In this document: positions 13,023 through 42,200 of the stretch, piece by piece
How the letters are laid out: the number at the start of each line of letters is the position of its first letter
How positions within the stretch are numbered: position 1 is the first letter of the stretch
Assembly: GCA_903813345.2 (NCBI GenBank)
Contig: CAIIXF020000002.1
Span: 31,614,926-31,678,925 of the forward strand
DNA length: 64,000 bases
Reading direction: 5' to 3'
Origin: Owenia fusiformis
Lineage: Eukaryota; Annelida; Polychaeta; Sabellida; Oweniidae
Program-made: the position numbers and the translations under genes
Notes under the pieces: generated by a model
Seen by the model: only the letters and a program-made list of their open reading frames with translations
The model's database searches: none
What the model was told of the DNA's origin: nothing

Positions 13023-14394
13023 ATGCACAGTCATGTGTAAAACTCATTAATATTCTCCACACCAGAAAAACATCATGTTACAATTAGAAGCAATATACTG
13101 ACAAGAGAAGCAGTATACTAACAGAAGCTGAAACAGAAAGTGAAAAAATGATTCTGATTAAATTCAACATATCTGCATGAACGTTTCAAGCTGTTAAAGA
13201 TAGCATCAAGACATTTTTTTACAAATTACTTTTTTGGAGGGGGTAAAGCAGTGACTTCAGCTCGAGCTATCTTTGGTTAACTTTTTCGAAAGACAGATTT
13301 CGCTAAAATGAAGTTAATGGACTCTGATGTTTTACTGTGATTCATTACAGAAATATGTTTTAAAATATTCAAACGCACATGTATTGAAGTTCACCTTTTT
13401 ACATTACTCAAAATTTATATTCACTCATTTTTTCAATGTCTGAGTTTTAACTTAATAAATTATGAAATCCTAAATGGTTTATTAGCTATAAAACATATTC
13501 ACTTCAGTCAATTTTGTTTATCACAAGTAGTATGCCCTATAAATGATGCACATGAAATTCCCTCTGAAGTTCCTGCCATTTTGTATAAAATTCTCACAAT
13601 TTACCAAGCATGAGTTGTAATGCGGTGAGAACTTGATCTTAGAGATAGCAGGTGAATAATCCTATCTTAAAATGATCAGTTTGTCTCACAAGAAATCCAG
13701 ACCCAATCAATTCAGTCCTGACACAAGGGTTTTTATCTTGACACAAGAGAATCATTTTACTGATATAATTATTATCCACTGTTGAAAGGAACACCCCAGA
13801 TTGAATGTTGCTAGCTAAAGACCAAGTCTTGAGTCAAGTATCTACCCCCTCCCCATTCTCTCTATTGTTCAGCGTTTGAAGATGAACATGGAGATGTGTA
13901 TTGAGGGGGGGGGGGGTGGTGACACAGAAATTTGATCTACTGTTACCATGACCTTCCACAAATAGCCAGTAATTTTGAGAAAGCTTTGAGACAAGGATAT
14001 GCTTCAGATTATTTCAATCCTGTTTGTTTTTGACTTAACATTTACACTGCTTGCTATCATATTCCTCGACAAAAAGCCAGTAAAGAATGAAACACATTGA
14101 GACTAGAGTCATAAGAATGACCTGTGTGGGATCAATGTCTCCAGTGTCTATAGCATTTAAGACACTGTCTTTATCCTTAATAGTGTCATCTTCCTGGCTA
14201 ACACTGCCCCTCTGTTTGCAATTCTCACAGAGTTTTTGCTTGTGGGAACTAAGCTCCAGGCCTAGTTTGTCCTGGGAATTAATATCCTGGGGTACCTTAT
14301 CCTGAGAATTAACGTCCCAGTGTAGGTTGTCCCTGGATCGCAGGTCTAGTGGGACAGTGTCCTGGTATATGTTGTCCTTCTGGTGTGTGAGTCC

Positions 14395-33537
<19,143 letters not shown>

Positions 33538-34496
33538 ATTTATGAAACTATCGCTGTTTCTATCGATACTTTTTCATTCTTCTGAAAAATATTTGGAATT
33601 TATGCAGCTGCAGTGAATAATTTGGCGCTTTGGATTCATCAATAAATAGGTCATGACTCACCACATTGTAAACACAGTTTCATCTGAAAATCCAGCAGAG
33701 GTAATATTGCAATCAACCACAGGGACTGTACCAAATTAAGCTTGACAGTGGAAGGCGCGGGGTATGGTTACGGTACAACACGAGAGTGATGAAATTTGAG
33801 CAAACTGATGCAGTTGTCATCGTTTTAGAAAGATTGAATACTTTACAGATGCCAGAATTTTAAGATGTATTTTCTTAAAAAAATGCTGCCATCTGTGGCT
33901 AAATGTCTGTAAAAATATCACAGACAGTGGAGTTGACAGTGAATTTCATAGTTAGATCTAATCTACAAAAACTTTAAATGTATGTAGTGTACGGTATAAT
34001 GCCCGGGTACATTCTGAGATACGGTAGATCTAGCCATCTAGCCGATAACACAAATTCAAATTCCTGTGTTGTACCATGCTTATCGTTACTGCGCGTTGGT
34101 TTAGTTAACTATGCAATTCACTGTCAAGTTCACTGTCTAGGATGTCGCTATATAGAAATATCTAGAAACTCCAGATCCTTTCTGAAACGATGATAACATC
34201 AGCTCAAATTTCATCACCCTCGTGTTGTACCTTATCCCGCGTGTTCAATTGTTAGGAGATTGGCACTGTTTACTTCCATAATTTTATCCCATTGATGCAC
34301 AGACTTGAGTCAACGTTTCTTCAAACTTCACTTCCTAATAAATATGGAAGTAAGTTTCAAAAGAAACGTTGACTTAAATCTGTGCATTGATGTCACATAC
34401 GTGTGTTGTAGACTGCCCATCACATGCACATAGTACAGTAGATCTAACGTAGCGCTGCAAGCTTGGACATTCTGGTGCTTGGACATAAAACAAAAC
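33538..34496. promoter_or_regulatory. Shared intergenic region between KIF3A and HTRA2
   Basis: The two genes diverge with 960 bp between start codons, so both promoters must lie here. No TATA box stands out near either start. About half of the interval is a palindromic element (33757-34241), which leaves some 220 bp on the KIF3A side and 255 bp on the HTRA2 side for promoter sequence. A bidirectional promoter is possible but not shown. Confidence 0.5.
33757..34241. mobile_element. Palindromic element between KIF3A and HTRA2
   Basis: GGTACAACACGAG and GTGATGAAATTTGAGC on the left are inverse to GCTCAAATTTCATCACCCTC and GTGTTGTACC on the right. An inner pair, TTGACAGTGAATTTCATAGT with ACTATGCAATTCACTGTCAA, shows that the fold continues. 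No coding content. Confidence 0.7.
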
Positions 34497-35783
34497 ATGG
34501 CGCCCATCGTTCTGATGTCATCTTTCTCCAAATTCATTAGACATATTGCAGTTTTTGGTCATCAAAGGGTGGCACAAACAGAATTAGTGAAAAACATTAG
34601 CACTTCATCTTTTATTCGACACAGTTTATCGGGGTATAACAGGCTATGGCGCAGACGAGCTATTTTAACCGGAATAGGGTTGGCAGTGTCTGGCGCTGTT
34701 TACAATCTTGCACCGTCTGCTACAGAGACATTGAAATTAAGCAACGTTCTTGGCCATCTTCCTTTTGTATGCGCAGCCACACCAGTCTCTGATGATGATA
34801 AACCATCTAAACGTTTCAATTACATCGCTGATACAGTAGAGAAGGCTATACCAGCTGTTGTTTACATTGAAATACAAGGCAAGCACCCATACAGTGGCCA
34901 GAATGTGCAAACCTCAAATGGATCTGGATTTATAGTACGTGAAAATGGCCTTATTCTGACAAATGCCCATGTAGTTGCAAACAAACAAGTTGTCAAGGTG
35001 AAGCTGAATGATGGCAGAGTATTTGATGGTTATATACAAGCGGTAGATCCTATCTCGGATCTTGCGACTATTAGAATTAATGCGGATAACTTGCCAGTCC
35101 TCAAGCTAGGAGAATCTTCATCTCTTAGACCAGGAGAATGGGTGATTGCTATGGGCAGTCCTTTATCACTTAGTAACACTGTCACCGCAGGCATAGTCAG
35201 TACTGTACATAGGGGAAGCAAAGAACTGGGCTTGAACCATAAGGACATGGAGTACATTCAAACTGATGCTGTTATCACATTTGGCAACTCTGGAGGTCCA
35301 CTTGTTAACCTGGACGGAGAAGCAGTTGGTATCAACACAATGAAAGTCACCACAGGAATATCGTTTGCGATCCCTGCAGACTACGCAAAGAAATTCTTAG
35401 AGAAGGCGTCACTTTTGGAGAAAAGATCCGAATCTAAAGGCAGTTGGTTTAGTGGAAAGAAGAACATTGTAGGAAGACGGTATATGGGCATAACCATGCT
35501 CACGCTAACCCCATCTATTATCATGGAACTGCAACAGCGAATGGATGGTGATTTCCCCGATGTAAAGCATGGTGTATGGATTCATAAAGTGGTGATAGAT
35601 TCTCCTGCATACAATGGAGGCATACGACCTGGTGATGTCATTACAAAGATAAATGGAGAAGATGTAAAATCGGCCAAGGATGTGTATGATGCTGTGAAGG
35701 GCACTGACCAGAAGCTACACATCACAATAATAAGAAATTCAAGGTCTAGCACTGTCACTGTTGTACCAGAAGATGTATCTTAA
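34497..35783 (+). CDS. Mitochondrial serine protease HTRA2 (Omi), intronless
   Basis: HTRA2 is a trimeric serine protease of the mitochondrial intermembrane space that controls protein quality and, when released, binds IAPs to promote cell death. The 428-residue product begins at ATG 34497 (context AAACATGG); an in-frame TTG upstream is unlikely to be used. Residues 1-54 are basic and amphipathic, as in a mitochondrial presequence; 55-71 are a membrane segment. The protease domain carries the triad His158 (TNAHVV), Asp188 (SDLATI) and Ser265 (GNSGGP). A PDZ domain follows (about 325-425, RPGDVITKINGEDV). Cleavage after Ala93 would expose A-T-P-V, a plausible IAP-binding motif like human AVPS. 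The coding region lacks introns, unlike the vertebrate gene. AATAAA at 35979-35984 could end the transcript. Confidence 0.95.
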   Translation: MAPIVLMSSFSKFIRHIAVFGHQRVAQTELVKNISTSSFIRHSLSGYNRLWRRRAILTGIGLAVSGAVYNLAPSATETLKLSNVLGHLPFVCAATPVSDDDKPSKRFNYIADTVEKAIPAVVYIEIQGKHPYSGQNVQTSNGSGFIVRENGLILTNAHVVANKQVVKVKLNDGRVFDGYIQAVDPISDLATIRINADNLPVLKLGESSSLRPGEWVIAMGSPLSLSNTVTAGIVSTVHRGSKELGLNHKDMEYIQTDAVITFGNSGGPLVNLDGEAVGINTMKVTTGISFAIPADYAKKFLEKASLLEKRSESKGSWFSGKKNIVGRRYMGITMLTLTPSIIMELQQRMDGDFPDVKHGVWIHKVVIDSPAYNGGIRPGDVITKINGEDVKSAKDVYDAVKGTDQKLHITIIRNSRSSTVTVVPEDVS

Positions 35784-36498
35784 ATTGACTTTCTGTGATG
35801 TCTATGGTGACATGAGTGATGGTGAATAATACAAAACAGAAATGATACAAAACTTAAAGTATTGTAAAATATTTGATATTCAAATCATGAAATGATGGAT
35901 CAGATTAAAGATGTTATTAAGGATAAAGATGTAAGAAGAGTTGTAAAATCGAAAGTGATTGAAATTATAGTCGAATACAATAAAAATGATAAAGAATTGG
36001 TTATGTTCTGCATCTTCTTACTTACACTAAAGCTTTCTAGAAATGTGCAGTTTGATGATCTATCTTCAGTTTGAAAAAATGATTGGTTATTGCTATCAGC
36101 TATTGAAATGGACTATAATTCATTCCTACATGGTCATCATTCTTGTTATTCACGTTTAGGCCTACGAAATTAGAATTGTCCATTTGTTTCTGTAAGAGAC
36201 ATAATCAGTACTGTAAGTTTTTCGTTCAATCAATGATGATAATTAGTATAACATGATGTCAGTCATCTGGTCATAGATCAATGAAACGGGAGCACATCTC
36301 ACCATGAAGAAAGGATCTTAGGATGATGGAAGGCTATTGCCCACTCTTGTTGCCCACAAGAAACCAAGGTTTACCAGTTTCCTAATACAGGGACAATACA
36401 AATCAAATGGCTTATTGGATATGAATTTCATCAATGTGATTATAATATCTGGTGTTTTCTTGATTCTAGAATAACACAACAGTTGTAAATGAATAACA
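35784..36498. other. 3' flank of HTRA2, no further gene seen
   Basis: Probable 3' UTR with AATAAA at 35979-35984, 196 bases beyond the stop codon. A 60-codon frame at 35892 has no resemblance to known proteins and overlaps the presumed UTR. Confidence 0.45.
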
Positions 36499-36600
36499 GG
36501 CATTAACAGCTGTCATTTGTTACAGATGCCGAACAATGAACAACCACAAAACAGTTGGAGACAGTAAGAATATATCACCACTTGTGGTGGTGACATAATA
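36499..36600. mobile_element. MITE copy, TGTCACCACC family
   Basis: It opens GGCATTAACAGCTGTCATTT and closes CACCACTTGTGGTGGTGACA. It is the shortest and clearest right end in the window; the left end has lost the CACCACC. Confidence 0.7.
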
Positions 36601-39067
36601 GTGAGTGGAGTGTGAAGAGAGCACTTCAACATGTTTGTTCATCCAACTTTGTACCAATCATGGAATACAAGACCTTTCCAATAAACCCTGCCACTGCTTG
36701 GAACATCAAAGAAGCAATGATACATTGGCTAGATTGATGATGTTGTTGGTTGTACCTTTTCAAAGTTAGCAAGAAGTTAATTCTATTTATAATCAGACTG
36801 CTACATTCAAATAATAGGGAGTTTAAGTTACATAAGTTTTTGCATATAAAATCTAAACACCAACCTATACGTATGACCAATAGCCCATACAAATGCATCG
36901 CTTAAATATTTTCTCTTCACATCTAGGTTGTGAAAAACATTGCAAGCTTAATCTCCCTAATAACCACATCAACCTAGCCAATATAGCTTCTTTGATTTGC
37001 AGAAAGATGGCACGTTTATTGAAAAGGCCTATTCAATTATTAGCCTAAATGGATGGAAAGAAGTTGTAGTTTTTGTTCAATTAATATCACTTTAAATTAA
37101 ATATATATGACAAAACAAATGATTAAATTTTTCTAAAAAATAGTTTTATTTATTTTGATACAATACACTGTTCAAGTCTACATATGATTAAAACGGAGTA
37201 TAATGCTATAGAGTATACTAAAACTACTAACTTAAATATTTATTCAAATATGAAAAGATAAGAATGCAATAATATACACATGTACAGGTAATACAAAATG
37301 GACCAATAATCTAATCTGACCTCTGAGTTCACAATGTTAAAACCAAACTTATTTCCAGCTTTTACAAATCAATGGAATTTTTTTTTTCTTTTTTGACTCC
37401 CTTGTATTGTACACTTTATCAAAAGTACAACCGGCTAATGGTTTAATAGAGTATAAATTATTGAATGATTTGAAGTGCAATAGCCTACAGGATATATTCT
37501 GCTCGAGAAATTCTGTATTGAAACGAGACGAAGTCGAGTGGCATTACCGAATATCAAGACCAAATATATTCTGTATTGCACTTCAAATCATTCAATAACG
37601 TTTTTATCGTGTGATCCTCTGTATTGCTACTGAGATTGTCCCCTCCGTACCAATATTTTCTGAATTGCGACAGAGATGATCAACAGGGACAATCTCAGTA
37701 CAGTATCAATACAGATTGGCACAGCACAAGAACTGACCAATCAGAGGGCTTCATTTTACAGATCATACGATAAATAAATTTATTGACCATTAATACAAAT
37801 CACTAATTGCTTGTGCTTCATCTATGTTGTGCTTCTATATTTCGAAAGATATAATAATATCTAATACTAAGTTCTCTATTGCAATGTCAAAGCTGAAAAC
37901 AGAGATATGGTCGAACACTGTGAAACTCTACAAGTAAAAGGGCAAAGAAGTGTTGTGTACACAGTACAGAAATATTTAGTTGCTAACCATAGAAACAAAT
38001 GCAGTATATTCAAGTTCTTACTCCTTCTTTTACAAAGGGGTCTATTTAGGACCCCTTATACAATACGCACTAACCTCAGACCCAAACTCTGACAAGGTGT
38101 TTTATACACTCTTACAAATTTTGAACATTGCATCTTACATGTCTTTCATTCCGATATAATAGAAAATTTGTTTACACTTATATAACCTATAAATTGGTGT
38201 AAAAATTACTTTCACTTTGCTCAATATAATTCATTATCTCATTTATCAGTTGGATTACATGCCGATAGTTATATCTGTAAATTGCTTTTATTTGGTACAT
38301 TTTTTTATTAGTTGATTTGGTTCAAACTATTCTAAATCGAAGATTGATAACAAGTTTATCTGGCATTCACAATTACTGGCATTTGGATTTTTCTCCAAAA
38401 TATGCCAAATTAAGTACTCTTCAATCCTCTGAAAATGGCAAAGAACAATTAAAAGGAGTTGGTACAAAAAGAAAGTTAGAATCAGTATACATTACTGTAT
38501 CATGAATGTAATGCATTTAGGTAGGATTAATGCAATAATTTGAGAGTATGTGATACCTATAACCAAGCATCTGTGTACTGTAAATGTAGAAATTAAGTTG
38601 CATTGGACATAACTAAACAACTCTCGGGTCTCAGGTCTTATTCAATTTTCGCTACAGCACTCATATGAACTTTCGCAAGGATTCTAGCAAAAATGCACAC
38701 ATCCATCAAAAATAGTTCTTTCTATCAATAATCTACAAATTTCCTAAAATGTATAGAATAGTAGTCTGTCCATAATGTTACTTCATACATATATCTTACA
38801 AAAGGTTAAAATACATCGACGCTCTGACTAAAACACACTGCACACTATATGCATATTAAACCTGTTGCTCAAATCTTTATCAATACATATTTATATCATT
38901 TTCACAATTTCACTCCATTTGGTACACTTCCATTTTCCTACATTCCGCTATCATGACTATCAGGTAATAACAACCAATCAGACTGCAGGGTTTTGATCAT
39001 GTGATTAAGTTCCACCAATCAACTGGATCCATTCACAAATTGTTCCACCAATCAACTGCACCTACTG
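36601..39067. other. No gene recognised; palindromes at 37457-37740
   Basis: No exon is supported. At 37457-37600 TTATTGAATGATTTGAAGTG pairs with CACTTCAAATCATTCAATAA, and at 37620-37735 TATTGCTACTGAGATTGTCC pairs with GGGACAATCTCAGTACAGTA. These are likely two small hairpin elements or one composite. Confidence 0.5.
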
Positions 39068-39073
39068 TTTATT
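39068..39073 (-). terminator. Candidate poly(A) signal of the GLYR1-like gene
   Basis: TTTATT on the plus strand gives AATAAA on the minus strand, 149 bases beyond the stop codon at 39222. Position is reasonable, but such hexamers are frequent in AT-rich DNA. Confidence 0.35.
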
Positions 39074-39221
39074 GAACATCAATATCTCACTACAATAACA
39101 TTTCCTTTGGTGTAAGAAAGTTCCATATGTACAGATCATATCGTATGTCGTGAGTCTATACCGCCTCAATTCGCCCCCCCCCCCCTTCCCCATCCCTCTT
39201 CATCCCACATATAGCATCAGT

Positions 39222-42200
39222 CTATGCATCTATAGCTCTTATAACAGCTGACACATCATTGTCTGCATAGCCCATTGCTTTGGCTTTTTTAAATAACTGA
39301 AATAAGATGAAGATATTATGGTTAAAGGAATATTCCTTGCCAGACTCTTTCTCTCTTGATATGGTAGCTATAATCATGTATATAGTTTCCATATTTAGCA
39401 AAACATGGGAAAATGTTTTAATGTGGTCAATATTGATCATTTAAAAATCTAGTGCTTATTTCCAGTGAGCTGCCATCTTTTAAGATTTCTTGCAGGAAGT
39501 GATGTCATCAACTCTCAACTTCTATAACCTTGCCCATAACAGTATAGGAAAATCACTTCTAGACAAGTGATCATTACTTTCTGTGCAAAAATATTTTCAG
39601 GGCTTGTCAACTTAGAATAAAAGAAGAGATTTTCAGAAGGATTAAATAAGATACAAAGTTGAAAAAGAATATTTAGCTGGTTTTGTAATTCTTAATAGCT
39701 CCTCACCTAATGCTATATGCAAAGTTGAGAGACGATGACATCACTTCCTGTGTGAAATTTTAAAAGATGGCAGCTTACTGGAATTGAGCATCACATTTCT
39801 AAGTGAGCAAATTTGACCATATCAAAACATTTTTGCGTGTTTTGCTAAACATGGCAAGCATATATATGGTTATAGCTAGCATATGAGAAGAGAGATGGTT
39901 TGGCAAGGAATATTCCTTTAAACATTGTTAAAAAGAGTAGAAATACATCATGAGTTCATTAGTCAAAAAATATATTGAAATTCAGAAATAATAAATGAAC
40001 AACTAATTCAGTTATAAGCAATACAAACTAATATTTAAATATATATATGTAAATGCAAAATAGCGATGTTATAAAGGCAAATGAAAGGGTATTGCAAGTC
40101 TAGAAACTGCCCAAAATACTACTAGAGTGAATTTGGTTACCTGATACTTTACATTCAAATAAAGTATAGTGCCTATATTATAACAATTTCTTTGTGACTC
40201 AGTGGTCAACTAAGTATTAAAAAACAAAGCCCTTCAAAAGTATAGTATAACCAGTTGTTCATTTAAAGAATCTAATTTGTGACCTGGAATTAATTGTGTA
40301 TTAACAATGTGACCCTTTAAAATGTCTTACTTCATTTGAAACTGCTGTAACAGGAAGTGGTTGATCGGTCTGGTCCCCCATATTGATTGCAAGTCGCATA
40401 TCTTTTTGGAAATTTCTAACTAGGTTTTCTGGTTCATATCTGCCTTCCATCATTGCTGAAAAAAAATTAACAAAAATTAGCCACAATGGGCCAAATCAAG
40501 AGTAAACAAGACACAGAGTGTAAAATATTGCAATTGAGAAAAAAATGGCCACCATGTAATTTACCCAGCATGCTTAAAATCCAATCAGATCTTAGGACTA
40601 ACCTCGTTTCAAGTTGAACTGAAGTGACAATATTGCACTTTTTAAAGTAGGAACAAGAAAATTGGAAGCAAATGCGTGACATATGCAATTCGCATTAAAA
40701 TTCTTATTGTGTTCGCTTTTTCGGCGTTCATTTTTCAGCGTTCATTTTTTTATTTTTATGTACTTCTCCTGAAACATTTTTGCTTGACAATAATCAGATA
40801 AAATGCATATTAAAAAGTGGGTGCGATTTCAATTTCTTCAATTGAACAAATACGTGACAAATATGTGGGAAAGTTGGACGGCCTGAAACAATCACCCACC
40901 TTTGCCTCTGTCTTTAATAAGTGGACATGAAAGAGACCCAAAGTCTAACACCTGTAGCACTTCCTCCTGATCCAGTCCCACTTTCTCTGCCAGCGCGAGA
41001 CCTTCCGCAAGACCTGTCATATTAAAAATATTTATAGTGTTTTCTCATTACTTAACATTTCCTCACACATCGTTGAAATTTTAAAACATTGTATACTGTT
41101 TAGCTAGAAAGCACAGTGAGCGTGGGATTGACTTGACGTCTTAATACGTAAGTTCATTTGTCAATATTGGTGGTACAAATTAAACTGTTATTCGTATCAG
41201 GTCATATATTCATTCATTTTAAGTCTATCCATAATATCTATTTGACCTGTCATCACGATTTTCCTTGAAATCCTTTTTAATTTCTATACCAGTATTTTTA
41301 CATTGTTGTATGATATGACAATGAATGTGAAAATAATAGTAATATAGTATTGTAGTACCTGTTAACATGGTTCCCATAATAGAACTATTAATCAGTTTCA
41401 TGCGTGCTCCATTACCAACTTCCCCTGAAAACAATCACACATTAAAAGGTGAACACAAATACACTTGGGGGAACTATTCAAACTGGTTATGAAAAATTAT
41501 CGGTTTCAGTAACAAAAAATTGGTCTGATTTTTACTTTTTCCATGATTTTCTGAGTCATAGGCAGAATCTTCAGCATCATATTGTTTAAGAAAATCTAAT
41601 TGTTAACGAATATTTCACATGATTTCAGAACTGTTGATAACCTGTTACAGCATTTTCATGATTTCAAAATTTCCTAGCATGATTATTATGCTCACAGATA
41701 ATCAAATTCACTCAGTGTAAAATTCAAGAATTGAACCAAAATGAACAAGTTTACATTTATTTAATTACCAATGATTTAAAATATATTCTGAGAAATGATA
41801 CCTCACAGGTTTCATAATTCATAATCCCTGACAGGTTTTATGTAGATAGCATTTTAAACATTACACAACTTACCTAAATAAACTGTCCGATGTCCCATGG
41901 CTTCAAAACATGAATAACAGTCTTTGTATAGTTTTTTGTCGCCTGCTGTAAGTATGATCAACTGGCCGGTTTCTGCCATAAACTTGTTGCCTGACACTGG
42001 GGCCTCTAGAAATCTCCCACCTTTAGCATTTATTGCCTATAAGTAGGTAATGCAGTACATTAAAACCTGTTTACCCAAACACCTTTCTAATCCAAACACC
42101 TCTCAATGTAAACACTTTCTTTGTCCATATTTTAATTTCACATAGCCTCAGATATTAATTCTTTCAAAATCATGCAGTTTTCTCCGTTCTAAGCAGTTTT

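Noticed and set aside
34479-34496. Upstream in-frame TTG start for HTRA2
   Set aside because: The ATG at 34497 has a good context and gives a sensible presequence; TTG starts are rare in animals.
36626-36898. 90-codon minus-strand ORF
   Set aside because: No recognisable domain, no splice context, and it sits in repeat-bearing intergenic DNA.
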